Assembly: GCA_016191145.1 (NCBI GenBank)
Contig: JACPPD010000003.1
Coordinates: 62,001-126,000, forward strand
Reading direction: 5' to 3'
Length of the DNA: 64,000 nt
Source: Ignavibacteria bacterium
Lineage (GTDB): Bacteria; Bacteroidota; Ignavibacteria; Kapaibacteriales; Kapaibacteriaceae
This document shows, piece by piece, positions 25,476-34,888 of the stretch. The translations under genes and the position numbers were made by a program. How positions within the stretch are numbered: the first letter of the stretch is position 1; every line of letters starts with the position of its first letter. The notes beneath the pieces were generated by a model. The model was not told where the DNA came from. It made no database searches and saw only the letters and a list, made by a program, of their open reading frames with translations.

Positions 25476-27029
25476 ATGCAAAATGTCACTCGAAGTCTGG
25501 TTCCGGCAGTCCTATTGGCATTAAACGTCGCAACATCATGCGCACAAGAGCCTAAGCCAGGGACAATTCCATGGACACCTGTCAATGATGGCAATCTCGT
25601 TAAAACAACTATTGAAGTGCCACTGAAATATGCGACGCTAAATCTGGACCCGGACATACACTTTCTGTACCTGCCTCCGGGTTGGAAGGCTAAGATCTTT
25701 CATGCAGGCAATTCACTCAACAAACCCCGATTTATGGCATGGGGTCCGGATAGCGTCCTGTTTGTAGCCAACATGAACGCTCGTAACGTGCTTGCTCTAC
25801 CTGATAAGGATGGTGATGGTGTGGCCGATGAGGCTATCGTTGCAGCAAGTGGATTTACAACCGGACATGATGTAAGATTTCATCGCGACACAATGTACGT
25901 TAGCCAGGTAACGGGGCTTTCTAAGCTGTGGAGATCGACAGGAACAGGTTACGAGTTTGATCAGAGAGTCACACTTGTCGACAAGGCCTCTCAACCCAAC
26001 CAAACCGGTGGAAATCATACTACAAGGACGCTGGGGCTGGATACAAATAACTTTAAGCTATACATCAGTGTTGGTTCAAGAGGTAATGCGGACAGAGAGA
26101 CTGATCGAGGTCTTATCGAAGTGTATAATTGGGATGGAACGGGTCGGCGCACAGTTGCAACTGGGATACGTAATGCAGTTGGCCTAACTATCCACCCGAG
26201 AACGGGCAGGCTGTGGGCGAACAATAACGGAAGTGATATGCAGGGAAACGACGTTCCTCCGGAATGGGTAGACGTGGTGCGTGACAGTGGGTTTTATGGC
26301 TATCCTTATGCCTATCACTACCAACGATGGTTTGACTTTGGTGTGAGTGACTACGCCGACATATTGCCTATCACAAAAAGCGATAGTGCGAACGTGGCAT
26401 TGATGGTTCCGGCAGCCGCCCTCGTGGCCGCACATTCAGCACCCATGGCCATTGAATTCACGCCTTCTACAATGCCAGCCCCCTTCCAAAATGGATGCTT
26501 TATGGTTATGCGTGGATCGTGGAATCGGAGTCCGGTCAGCGGATCGAAAGTGATTTTTCTTGAGTTTGATAATGACTCGGACACTGTGGCAAATGTGGCC
26601 CGAGATTTCTGTACCGGGTTCCTTCCGGATTCCAATAACGTTGCTTCTCGCTGGGCACGCCCTGTTGGCCTGGCAATAGCCGCCGACGGGTCGGTGTATG
26701 TGTCCACAGATGATGCGTCACTAAAACAATTTATAATCAAGCTCACACCGCCGTCGGCTACCTCGGTTCCAGAGGAAAGAGGTAACGGTTCCCTTGACTT
26801 TGATATTCATCCAAACCCAAGCACTGAACAGCTGTCTGTTTCTGTTGCAAATGCTGTTACGGACGCGATACTAACAATGGCAACAATACAGGGGCAGACC
26901 GTCCTTAGAAAGACTTTGCTGAAGCAATCCGAAGATGTCGATACAACGCGTTTGTCAAGTGGTACGTACATCATTCGAATAGATGATGGGAAGCGGTCTG
27001 GACAACGATTAATATCGATTATTCGCTGA
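25476..27029 (+). CDS. Secreted glucose/sorbosone dehydrogenase-like beta-propeller protein with T9SS sorting domain
   Basis: A 517-residue protein: signal peptide (about 1-23, ending NVATSCAQ), a beta-propeller region (about 60-425) of the glucose/L-sorbosone dehydrogenase family (PPGWKAKIFHAG, PRFMAWGPDSVLFVAN, LGLDTNNFKLYISVGSRGN, GIRNAVGLTIHPRTG, PVGLAIAADGSVYVS), and a C-terminal sorting domain (FDIHPNPSTEQLSVSV ... LSSGTYIIRID). Family members oxidise sugars with PQQ, but I cannot confirm that the PQQ ligands are kept, so it may be a non-enzymatic propeller. The cysteine at about 22 could be read as a lipobox, but the T9SS tail fits a signal-peptidase I product better. Its 3' end overlaps the convergent waaA end by 21 nt. 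Confidence 0.8.
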   Translation: MQNVTRSLVPAVLLALNVATSCAQEPKPGTIPWTPVNDGNLVKTTIEVPLKYATLNLDPDIHFLYLPPGWKAKIFHAGNSLNKPRFMAWGPDSVLFVANMNARNVLALPDKDGDGVADEAIVAASGFTTGHDVRFHRDTMYVSQVTGLSKLWRSTGTGYEFDQRVTLVDKASQPNQTGGNHTTRTLGLDTNNFKLYISVGSRGNADRETDRGLIEVYNWDGTGRRTVATGIRNAVGLTIHPRTGRLWANNNGSDMQGNDVPPEWVDVVRDSGFYGYPYAYHYQRWFDFGVSDYADILPITKSDSANVALMVPAAALVAAHSAPMAIEFTPSTMPAPFQNGCFMVMRGSWNRSPVSGSKVIFLEFDNDSDTVANVARDFCTGFLPDSNNVASRWARPVGLAIAADGSVYVSTDDASLKQFIIKLTPPSATSVPEERGNGSLDFDIHPNPSTEQLSVSVANAVTDAILTMATIQGQTVLRKTLLKQSEDVDTTRLSSGTYIIRIDDGKRSGQRLISIIR

Positions 27030-28280
27030 CAATATTTCCAGAATTCTCGCGGCGTAGACAGACGAAGATCCTGAATGAGCGCTCAGGTATTTGCGCGTTA
27101 TAGAAGCGATTTCTTGCACCTTCGTGCGGTTTGTGGCGATAGCAGTTATCCATGATGCAAGATCCTCAACAGAGTTAACAACTGATATTGCATCGGTCGT
27201 TGAAAGCTCCATTGCATGGTGCGAACGATGTATCATCGGACCGCACGCAACAGCGATGTTATAGGCAATCGGTTCGGTAACACTGTGAACGCCGTGGTGA
27301 AAACCGCCGCCAACAAATGCAGCATCGGCAATGGAATACAACGCCATTAGCCTACCTACACTGTCAACGAGAATATGGCCCGCTGTCTGACTATTAGCTT
27401 GGCTCATTCTGGTACAGGGAATGCGAGCTTCGATCTCTGCAAGCACTGACTGCATAGGTTCGTGTGGAGCTATGATGAGTCGTAAGGGGCTATCCAATCG
27501 TGAAGTCCTGCTCAGCATATCGAGTGCATCAAACAACATCTGCTCGTCTTTGCGCCACGTACTACCGCAGACAAGGGTAAACACATCATTGCGTTTCCAT
27601 TGCCCTACCGATGGGTCTTGGCTCGTGATACAGTCCAGTACGCGATCGATACGCGAGTCCGGCAGGACGTCGACATCCTTCAACGTGAGGTCGGCTAATC
27701 TCTTACTATCTTCTACGGTCACAGCCGAGATCAGAATACATCGGGAATAGGTGTCGGCAATCCAACTTCGTAAAAAAAGTGAGGAAGCTGCCGAAGGTAC
27801 AGTTGCATTAGCGAGTACGATTGGAATATTTCGTTTGTTCAATTCGAGTACTGCATTGCGCCACAAGTCGTAGCGGTCGAAGACGGCAGCATTGGGGCTG
27901 ACGTCTTCGATAAATCGCCTCATTGCCTTTCGGGTGTCTATAGGGATGAGCAAGCCGACATCTACGTCGGGATTGGATTTCACAGCATCAAGTGCAGAAG
28001 GCGAAAAACATGTGGCGATGATTTCAACATCAGGAGCAATACCCTTGATTCTAGAGATGATTGGCAGCAACTGTTCAAACTCTCCCATCGACGCGGCATG
28101 AAACCAAATCCGGTTCCGAACTGTTGTGCCCATAGAAGCCCGCCCTGTCGATGAACGGTGTGCCAGTACGATGCCCATATTTCGTACCCGACGTCGGGCT
28201 TTCCCGCTGAACCACGATGCGATATACAGTAGCATGCGCAAGGCAGGAATTACAACAACGTTATAGAGCACGTCTATCAC
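27009..28280 (-). CDS. waaA: 3-deoxy-D-manno-octulosonic acid (KDO) transferase
   Basis: WaaA/KdtA adds KDO residues from CMP-KDO to the lipid A precursor at the inner membrane. The 423-residue product has an N-terminal membrane-associated helix, the GT30 N-domain motif WFHAASMGEFEQL (about 62-74, containing the catalytic glutamate), FVGGGFHHGVHSVTEPI (about 314-330, the CMP-binding part) and a matching length. It shows that this organism makes lipopolysaccharide, consistent with the LptA-like gene at 12068. The gene ends inside the 3' end of the convergent propeller gene (21-nt overlap), and the crotonase at 28310 lies 29 nt upstream of its start. Confidence 0.92.
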   Translation of the reverse strand: MIDVLYNVVVIPALRMLLYIASWFSGKARRRVRNMGIVLAHRSSTGRASMGTTVRNRIWFHAASMGEFEQLLPIISRIKGIAPDVEIIATCFSPSALDAVKSNPDVDVGLLIPIDTRKAMRRFIEDVSPNAAVFDRYDLWRNAVLELNKRNIPIVLANATVPSAASSLFLRSWIADTYSRCILISAVTVEDSKRLADLTLKDVDVLPDSRIDRVLDCITSQDPSVGQWKRNDVFTLVCGSTWRKDEQMLFDALDMLSRTSRLDSPLRLIIAPHEPMQSVLAEIEARIPCTRMSQANSQTAGHILVDSVGRLMALYSIADAAFVGGGFHHGVHSVTEPIAYNIAVACGPMIHRSHHAMELSTTDAISVVNSVEDLASWITAIATNRTKVQEIASITRKYLSAHSGSSSVYAARILEILSANNRY

Positions 28281-28309
28281 GGTAGCGATATCTCTGGAGT
28301 GAGGATGAT

Positions 28310-29089
28310 CTAACGACCTTCAAATAAGGGCTGACGTTTTTCGAGAAACGCTGCCGTTCCCTCTTTGAAATCCGATGTGCCACAAATACGGCTGAACAAT
28401 TGTGCTTCGATGTACTGTCCGTCTAATCGAGTTGTATCGTACGAAGCAAGCGTAGCTTCAAGGCAGGCAGTGAGCGCCAGTGGCGCCTTTGCGGCAAGGC
28501 TGTGTGCGAAGTCAAGCGTTGATGGGAGCAATTCAGCAGATGGATAAACCCGATTCACCAATCCGACCGATAACGCTTCAGCTGAATCGATCATTGTTCC
28601 GGACAAGATCAGCTCCAGCGCTTTAGGAACTCCTATCGTCCTTGCCAGGCGCTGCGTGCCGCCATATCCCGGGATGATGCCCAGGTTGATTTCTGGCTGA
28701 CCAAACTTTGCAGTATCCGAAGCAAAACGCATGTGGCATGCAAGCGCAAGTTCGCAGCCGCCGCCAAGAGCAAAGCCGTTGACAGCAGCAATTACGGGCT
28801 TTCCTAAACGTTCAATCAGCGAAAAAATATCCTGACCATGTGCTGTGAACTTCGATCCGGATAATTCGTCTAACTCATGCAATTCAGCAATATCGGCACC
28901 GGCTACAAATGCTTTCGGACCATTTCCGGTTATAACAACAACTCGAACCACATTGTTGAAACGAACGTCACGAACAACATTGGAGAGCTGGTTGAGAACT
29001 TCACCATTCAGAGCATTGAGTTTATCCGGTCGGTTGATTGTAATTAATGCAACGTGCTGCTGCGTTTCGATTGTTACAACCTGGTGCAT
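28310..29089 (-). CDS. Enoyl-CoA hydratase (crotonase family)
   Basis: A 259-residue crotonase. Both catalytic glutamates of the hydratase subfamily appear to be present: GGGCELALAC (about 109-118) and FGQPEINLGIIPG (about 127-139); the oxyanion-hole motif is AFVAGADIAEL. The length and the C-terminal EGTAAFLEKRQPLF are those of classical short-chain enoyl-CoA hydratases, which add water to trans-2-enoyl-CoA in beta-oxidation or butanoate metabolism. It is one of three crotonases in this window, all on the minus strand. It shares a short divergent region with the plus-strand glycosidase gene at 29159. Confidence 0.9.
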   Translation of the reverse strand: MHQVVTIETQQHVALITINRPDKLNALNGEVLNQLSNVVRDVRFNNVVRVVVITGNGPKAFVAGADIAELHELDELSGSKFTAHGQDIFSLIERLGKPVIAAVNGFALGGGCELALACHMRFASDTAKFGQPEINLGIIPGYGGTQRLARTIGVPKALELILSGTMIDSAEALSVGLVNRVYPSAELLPSTLDFAHSLAAKAPLALTACLEATLASYDTTRLDGQYIEAQLFSRICGTSDFKEGTAAFLEKRQPLFEGR

Positions 29090-29158
29090 GCTGTAGCCTC
29101 CTTCTGTTTGTGCCGCGCAAAGCTACGTATGTTCGCAATCGTGTCTGCCCCCTTCACA

Positions 29159-30553
29159 ATGAAAAAATCTACCTCGTTGTTAATGCTACTCAGCGTGTTG
29201 GTTGCGATTTCATTAGTTGCCGACCCTGTATTTGCTGATGCGAGTCCGCTACGGAAACATAAGCGTGCTAAGCGTGTGCCGACGGAAAAGATTTCAACGC
29301 TTACGCCACTCCTGGAGAGTACCATTGCGGAAGGCGTTCGGTACGGCAGGTATAAAACGAATGGACGCAACCCCATTCTTGTCCACACAATCAAAATGGA
29401 CCGCACAGTGCCCGGCGTTGCAGCTCGAATTGTGAAAGGCGAGAATCTTGCCGATGGTCGGGAACCGATTGCAGAGATGACGTACCGATACGCTGAGGAA
29501 ATTGGCAATAACATACTGGCACTTGTCAATGCAAATTTTTGGACAGCGGTTAGAAATACGCCAGTCGGTCCATGTGTTATCGATGGAGAAGTGATAGAAA
29601 TGAATCCCTATAAAAAGTGGTCGAGTGCATTTTTCACTGCCGATAATCGGGTTCTGATTGATACGTTCAGAATATTGGGCTCAGTTATTTGGGGAGATCA
29701 GAAATTCACAGTCAGCAATGTGAATCGCAGAATGGATTCGCTTAGTATCGTTGTTTACAATGGATATGGCGGGTCAACTGTTCCGTTTGTGAACGCCAAA
29801 CGCATAGAACAAGCGTTTGAGAAAGCCGTCAAGGATTCAATTTTTCTGGAGAAAGATTCTACTGAGATTGCGATGTCGTTAGAATTACTCCGCACAGAAA
29901 TTGCGCGTGCCCAGCTAGAGTCATCAATCGAGCACCCCATGGTGAAAATCCGTGTGAGGTACCTTCGGAATCCCTCGCTCAACAGACGGCTTCCATGCGT
30001 TGTGCTGGACGTTGATACAGGGACTGTGAATACGCCACTACGCGGAGCGGTCGTATCTGTGCCCAAAACAAGCTGGCTTGCATTCTCAGCACACGCTGGC
30101 GACACACTCTTCCTTGAGTATACAACAAACTTGTTTACAAATGAACGATTTATGAATGCTGTTGCGGGAACACCTCGAATTGTTCGCAATGGTGTAGCCC
30201 GGCAAGAAGCCCTGAAGGAAGGGGCAACAGGACGCCGCTTCATTACGCATCACCTTGCGCGAACGGCTATCGGCACAGACAGATCAGGAAATCAATTGAT
30301 ACTTGCCGTTGTCGAAACCGCAAATGGTATGGGAAACAGAGGGGCTTCACTTGATGATATGGCAAAGATCATGCAACTACTCGGCGCTCATCAAGCGATG
30401 AATCTGGATGGTGGGGGATCGACGGGAATGATTGTTGATGGCGACAATGTGATTGCAGATGGCGCTAACCCACACACCAGGCCAGTATCGGTTGGCCTGG
30501 CAATTGTGAGACTGTCGCATGTGCTGCGATCGTCGCTTCAATACAGCAGATAG
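29159..30553 (+). CDS. Secreted phosphodiester glycosidase (NAGPA/DUF2233 domain)
   Basis: A 464-residue protein with a clear signal peptide (KKSTSLLMLLSVLVAISLV, cleavage near ADPVFA|D), so ATG 29159 is the start rather than codons further upstream. The C-terminal half carries the NAGPA/phosphodiester glycosidase signature: TAIGTDRSGNQLILAVVE, HQAMNLDGGGSTGMIV (about 380-395) and ANPHTRPVSVGLAI. This family includes the human uncovering enzyme that cleaves GlcNAc-phosphodiesters, and bacterial members acting on cell-wall or exopolysaccharide. The substrate here is unknown. The last 16 nt overlap the convergent NamZ-like gene. A polar insertion (about 210-260) is unusual in length but in frame. 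Confidence 0.82.
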   Translation: MKKSTSLLMLLSVLVAISLVADPVFADASPLRKHKRAKRVPTEKISTLTPLLESTIAEGVRYGRYKTNGRNPILVHTIKMDRTVPGVAARIVKGENLADGREPIAEMTYRYAEEIGNNILALVNANFWTAVRNTPVGPCVIDGEVIEMNPYKKWSSAFFTADNRVLIDTFRILGSVIWGDQKFTVSNVNRRMDSLSIVVYNGYGGSTVPFVNAKRIEQAFEKAVKDSIFLEKDSTEIAMSLELLRTEIARAQLESSIEHPMVKIRVRYLRNPSLNRRLPCVVLDVDTGTVNTPLRGAVVSVPKTSWLAFSAHAGDTLFLEYTTNLFTNERFMNAVAGTPRIVRNGVARQEALKEGATGRRFITHHLARTAIGTDRSGNQLILAVVETANGMGNRGASLDDMAKIMQLLGAHQAMNLDGGGSTGMIVDGDNVIADGANPHTRPVSVGLAIVRLSHVLRSSLQYSR

Positions 30554-31809
30554 GGCTGTCTCCGAATTTTAAACGACTCAACGTCGCGCTGAGCTTTATC
30601 AATAAAATTAGTATATGGCGAACCACCGATGAGCATGTCCAGGTAGGTTCCCGATCCAATCGCTTTCACAAACATTTGAGTCCTGTCCTCATTGCCCAGG
30701 GCGGTTTCATCGAGTTTGGCATTGGACTTTAGCGTATCGTAGACGGTTGTTATCAGCGAAATCGCCGCCTGAAAAGGAAGAAACGATGAGTCGGCGTTAA
30801 ATGCCAGGTAGTAGCCATAACATAATTGCTGCGCATACTTTGCGCGATCCGGCTTAAACACGCCAAAGCGTGGAACGACTCCGTTGCGCATCAGGCGCCT
30901 CTCAAGGATGGAGTCGCGTTTAAACGATGGACTACCAACTAAACAAAATGGCGTCGAGGTTCCAATCCCGATCGACGTCAAGCCAAGCTCGCCAGCGAGT
31001 CCTGTTACAGCGTACCCACGGACGGATTCGATTGAAGGGATGTTGGGAGATGTTGGATACCATGCCAGTTCTGTGTCTTCCCATTTCATGAGGCGGGTCC
31101 ACCTCTTGCACCTGACGACAACGAGTGAACAATTCTTTGCAACGCCCGCTGCATTCTTAGAAAGCCACCCTTCACCGTTGATCATGCCGGCAAGCTCGCC
31201 AATCGTCATTCCATGGATATACGGAACGCGAATACTTGCAACGAAGCTCATCATGTTGGAGTCAGGTAAAGAACCGTCAACGATGCTGCCGCCAAGCGGA
31301 TTGGGTCTGTCCAGGATGTAAAGGGGCACACCAAATTCAGCACACGCTTCCATGACTTCTTTCATAGTGCTGATGTAGGTGTACGACCTTACGCCAATGT
31401 CCTGCAGGTCCAGGACGGCTGCATCGGCACCTTCAAACATCGACTGATCGGGGCGGCGCAGCGAACCATAGAGTGAACGGACAGACATTCCTTCCACAGT
31501 ATCATCGTGAACGGTTGCACCTGCAGTAACAATACCATAGAATCCGTGTTCAGGTGCAAGTACACGCAATAAATGCAAGTCTGTGCGCTTGCTAAAAAGT
31601 TCAGTGGTCGACATCCCTGACACTGCGCGTGCCGCAGCATGCGAGATAAGAACAATGTTCTTGCCCTTCAGCAGACGAAAATCTGTATCAACCAGGTTGT
31701 CGATACCGCACTTTACGCCGGAAGAACCAGCATAGCAGACGGTATGGATGATTATCAATAAAAGAATAATTTTAATTATCGCCGATGCAGCACGCAAACA
31801 TTCAGTCAT
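30538..31809 (-). CDS. NamZ-like exo-beta-N-acetylmuramidase (DUF1343)
   Basis: A 423-residue DUF1343 protein with an N-terminal signal/anchor helix (residues about 8-27). Family hallmarks are KNIVLISHAA, LRVLAPEHGFYG, VLDLQDIGVRSYTYI, LYILDRPNPLGG and WYPTSPNIPS. Characterised members (NamZ) release N-acetylmuramic acid from the non-reducing ends of peptidoglycan glycans, a step in wall recycling. nagZ is also in this window (52918), the partner activity that makes such ends. It is the last gene of a coupled run with xerD and the 7TM-HD phosphodiesterase (4-nt overlap with xerD). Confidence 0.85.
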   Translation of the reverse strand: MTECLRAASAIIKIILLLIIIHTVCYAGSSGVKCGIDNLVDTDFRLLKGKNIVLISHAAARAVSGMSTTELFSKRTDLHLLRVLAPEHGFYGIVTAGATVHDDTVEGMSVRSLYGSLRRPDQSMFEGADAAVLDLQDIGVRSYTYISTMKEVMEACAEFGVPLYILDRPNPLGGSIVDGSLPDSNMMSFVASIRVPYIHGMTIGELAGMINGEGWLSKNAAGVAKNCSLVVVRCKRWTRLMKWEDTELAWYPTSPNIPSIESVRGYAVTGLAGELGLTSIGIGTSTPFCLVGSPSFKRDSILERRLMRNGVVPRFGVFKPDRAKYAQQLCYGYYLAFNADSSFLPFQAAISLITTVYDTLKSNAKLDETALGNEDRTQMFVKAIGSGTYLDMLIGGSPYTNFIDKAQRDVESFKIRRQPYLLY

Positions 31810-32744
31810 CGTGATATGCGCGATCGTGGATGAAACAAGGTATGGACCTCCTTGATGTATTCCCTGTCGATATGCGTGTAAATCTGCGTTGTTGAAATAT
31901 CGGAATGCCCCAGCATTTCCTGCACGGCACGGAGATCGGCGCCGCCCTCCAGCAAATGCGTGGCAAACGAATGTCGGAACATGTGTGGGTGTACATGCTT
32001 GTTAATACCTGCCATTGCTGCAGCATGCCGTATGATACTCCAAACAGACATTCTTGAAAGCTGCCGGCCTCGGATGCTGAGAAAGAGAATATCGTCTGTG
32101 GTAGCGGACTTGAGCAGCGAAGGTCGTGCATCTTTCTGGTATTGCGCCAACCACGAAAGAGCTACGGAACCAATTGGAACAAGCCGTTCCTTGGAGCCTT
32201 TACCTAGTACACGCACCAGCTCCACATCTGTGAGTATGTCTTTTCGATGCAATGTAATCACTTCGCTGACGCGTAATCCGCAGGCGTACATCACTTCCAG
32301 CAAGGCGCGGTCGCGTATCATGAGGGGCGAGACTACTGAGATGCTGTCGGCTTCGCCGCCAGCGGCCTCAAGCACTGCCGCGACTTCTTCAACTGTGAGG
32401 ACATCCGGCAGGTGGCGCTTTCGTGCCGGCAGCTCCATGGATTCCGTGGCGTCGGTCTCAATGCGGCCTGTCGAAGCGAGGTAGTGGTTGAAGTGCCGCA
32501 TCGACGACAAGTATCGCGCTCTGCTGGAAGAACCCAAGCCTGCATCTGCGAGCATTTCAAAAAATGATGAGAGGTCTTTGCGTGTTACACTTGCAAACGA
32601 GTCAATTCCGTGCAAGGCGCAGAACTCAGCATATCGGTTCAGGTCGCGATTATACGACTCAATCGTTTTCTCGGACAAGCCGCGTTCCAAGCGGGCATAT
32701 TGCTCAAATAGTTTAAGATCGCGTTCAAGAGCGGATGGAATCAT
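31806..32744 (-). CDS. xerD: Tyrosine recombinase XerD
   Basis: Site-specific recombinase that, with XerC, resolves chromosome dimers at dif. The 312-residue product has the N-terminal SAM-like core-binding domain (LSEKTIESYNRDL) and the catalytic residues: R in YACGLRVSEV (about 156-165), HMFRHSFATHLLEGG (H and R, about 256-270), LGHSDISTTQIYTHI (H and the nucleophilic Y, about 278-292). No integrase-type extra domain or att site is seen, and it sits in a housekeeping operon, so it is the chromosomal Xer and not a mobile element. It overlaps both neighbours by 4 nt. Confidence 0.93.
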   Translation of the reverse strand: MIPSALERDLKLFEQYARLERGLSEKTIESYNRDLNRYAEFCALHGIDSFASVTRKDLSSFFEMLADAGLGSSSRARYLSSMRHFNHYLASTGRIETDATESMELPARKRHLPDVLTVEEVAAVLEAAGGEADSISVVSPLMIRDRALLEVMYACGLRVSEVITLHRKDILTDVELVRVLGKGSKERLVPIGSVALSWLAQYQKDARPSLLKSATTDDILFLSIRGRQLSRMSVWSIIRHAAAMAGINKHVHPHMFRHSFATHLLEGGADLRAVQEMLGHSDISTTQIYTHIDREYIKEVHTLFHPRSRISR

Positions 32745-34873
32745 ACCGAATCGTCTGACTGTTCTCGAACACCCTTGTATGCAATGCGCTGATGAGACAT
32801 ACCGATCAGGTTTTTAGCAAAGGAATTTGCGATCACGTCCAGATCGTTCATGGTTAGCGGTGTGTTGTTCAACTGGCCGTCTGTTAAGCGGTCGACGATG
32901 ATGGATCGAATCGCTGCGTCGACTTCATTTCGCTGATGAGTGTTGACAAGCCTCGACAGCGCTTCAACAGCGTCAGCTAACATTACAATTGCAGACTCCT
33001 TTGAATCTGGCTTGGGACCAGGGTACCTATAATCATTCTCATCAATTGCAATTTCCTTCAGCAGAGCTTCGTCGGCAGCGGTTGCATAGAAGTGCTTGAT
33101 GAGAATTGTCCCATGATGCATAGGGATGAACTTCGAAATTCTGTCGGGAATCCCGTACTCGTTTGCAAGTTCGATACCGTCCTGCACGTGCTGGCGGATA
33201 ATAGCAGCGCTCTTCTTTGGTGTGAGCCTATCATGTTTGTTTTCTATTGAAATCTGATTCTCAACGAAATATTCGCTCTTTTCAATCTTACCTATATCGT
33301 GAAACAAGGCTCCAACCCTGGTTAACAACGAATTGGCGCCAATGGCAACTGCGGCGGCCTCACTCAGCCGAGCCACGGCAAGCGTGTGCTGGTATGTGCC
33401 GGGCGCCCTCTCGTTAAGTTTTTTTAGTAGTGGATGGTTAAGGTTATCGAACTCGTCTAAACGCATGTCTGTGGCTACGTTGAACACGCGTTCGAATGCA
33501 ATGATAACAGCGAATGTGATCAATGGCGACAGAATTCCGTTGGCACTAGCCAGCAATACCTTGGGCCACATCATCGACACCGGTATGCCTCGCTCCAAGT
33601 CGATGGCAAGTGTGGCAACAACCAGGCTGATAATAATCGCAATGATTGATGTAAATATCTGCGTGCGGCTTTGGACGCTTCGCGACGAATAAATACCGAA
33701 TACTCCGCCAACAAGAAGGACAACTGCAATACTATAGTCATCGCCGCGAGAAGCACCTACAGCAAGCGACATTGCAAGGGTTGCAACTATCGCAGTTCGT
33801 TCTTCAAATAGCAGCGATACAACCATCGACAATGCAGGGACGATGATCAGATACTCAATCGGAAGAGCAGTATCGATATGCACAGATATCCATCCGAGTG
33901 CGCCTGTCAATGTTGGAAGAAAAAGTAGAAAAGCAAGTTGACCATTCCGTTCAAAAGAAGCAGGGCGCAGCAGGAAGAGGTACATGGCGAGGAACGAAAT
34001 TATCAGTGCCGCATGAGCAAGGCTTCCAAGCGCAACAAGAGCAGAAAACGGAGAGGAGGTTCGTGCGTATTGTGCAAGCCGATATGCCGAGAGGCGTGCT
34101 AAGGTAGGCTCGTCTACACGCTGCCCTTTGGAAACGAGAATGTCGCCCCTTCTTACAATCTCCTGTGTTGTAGCCACAGATCGTTCTGCATCTGCAGACA
34201 TCGTTTCTGTTGCCAGCGTGTCGAAAACAATCGTCGACTGAATCGTTGTGTCGAGAATAAGTTTTAAGATTTTATGCGCCTGATCGTTCGTTATTGCCAA
34301 CGACAGAAGGATTGCATCAATTTCTGTTTGCTTATCAGCGATTTGTGTGGCGTTGACGATTGTTTCACTTCCATCATCATTGCGAACGATTGAAGCAGTG
34401 CCCTTTACACGCGTCCGCACGTTGTCGACGATGTATCTGTCCGACAATCGTGTTCCAATGTCATCAACATATTGCAGGAGCTCCCGCTGGAACGCCTTGT
34501 CCTGTCTTTTGATTGCATTCGTGATGTTTTCTTTTGTGAGCCATACCGGATGACCCGAGCGGGCGAATACGACCGGCGAAAGCCTCCGCGCAGCTTCTCT
34601 CTGAGCCTGAAGTACCGAAGGGGGCTTGGGTACGCTAAAGGCATACTCAGCAATCACACGTTCATTGGTCCAGGTAGTGCCGAGCAATGTCTGATCGTAG
34701 ACGCCACGATCTTTGTGTCCGCCATTGCCAGGCAGTAACAACGCAAGGACTACGCAGGAGCAAATAATGATAATCCATCGCAGGTAGATTGACGTTGAAA
34801 CACTGCGGCGCGCCGACGATGCCTCAGCTTCTTCGCGCAGTTGATCGAACAGTGTTTTGCCAGACTTTCCCAT
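32741..34873 (-). CDS. 7TM-7TMR-HD phosphodiesterase (PgpH-like)
   Basis: The 710-residue membrane protein has an N-terminal TM helix (about 28-47), a periplasmic 7TMR-HDED domain (about 60-275), seven TM helices (about 285-475) and a cytoplasmic HDIG-type HD domain (about 490-690) with LFHDIGKIEKSEYF and MHHGTILIKHFY. PgpH of Listeria, with this architecture, degrades cyclic di-AMP to 5'-pApA, so that activity is the leading guess. All HD metal residues visible by eye are present. It leads a coupled run: its TGA overlaps the xerD ATG, which in turn overlaps the NamZ-like gene. The crotonase at 34889 lies 15 nt upstream, so the operon may begin further right. Confidence 0.87.
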   Translation of the reverse strand: MGKSGKTLFDQLREEAEASSARRSVSTSIYLRWIIIICSCVVLALLLPGNGGHKDRGVYDQTLLGTTWTNERVIAEYAFSVPKPPSVLQAQREAARRLSPVVFARSGHPVWLTKENITNAIKRQDKAFQRELLQYVDDIGTRLSDRYIVDNVRTRVKGTASIVRNDDGSETIVNATQIADKQTEIDAILLSLAITNDQAHKILKLILDTTIQSTIVFDTLATETMSADAERSVATTQEIVRRGDILVSKGQRVDEPTLARLSAYRLAQYARTSSPFSALVALGSLAHAALIISFLAMYLFLLRPASFERNGQLAFLLFLPTLTGALGWISVHIDTALPIEYLIIVPALSMVVSLLFEERTAIVATLAMSLAVGASRGDDYSIAVVLLVGGVFGIYSSRSVQSRTQIFTSIIAIIISLVVATLAIDLERGIPVSMMWPKVLLASANGILSPLITFAVIIAFERVFNVATDMRLDEFDNLNHPLLKKLNERAPGTYQHTLAVARLSEAAAVAIGANSLLTRVGALFHDIGKIEKSEYFVENQISIENKHDRLTPKKSAAIIRQHVQDGIELANEYGIPDRISKFIPMHHGTILIKHFYATAADEALLKEIAIDENDYRYPGPKPDSKESAIVMLADAVEALSRLVNTHQRNEVDAAIRSIIVDRLTDGQLNNTPLTMNDLDVIANSFAKNLIGMSHQRIAYKGVREQSDDSV

Positions 34874-34888
34874 GATGCGTAGAATGAA

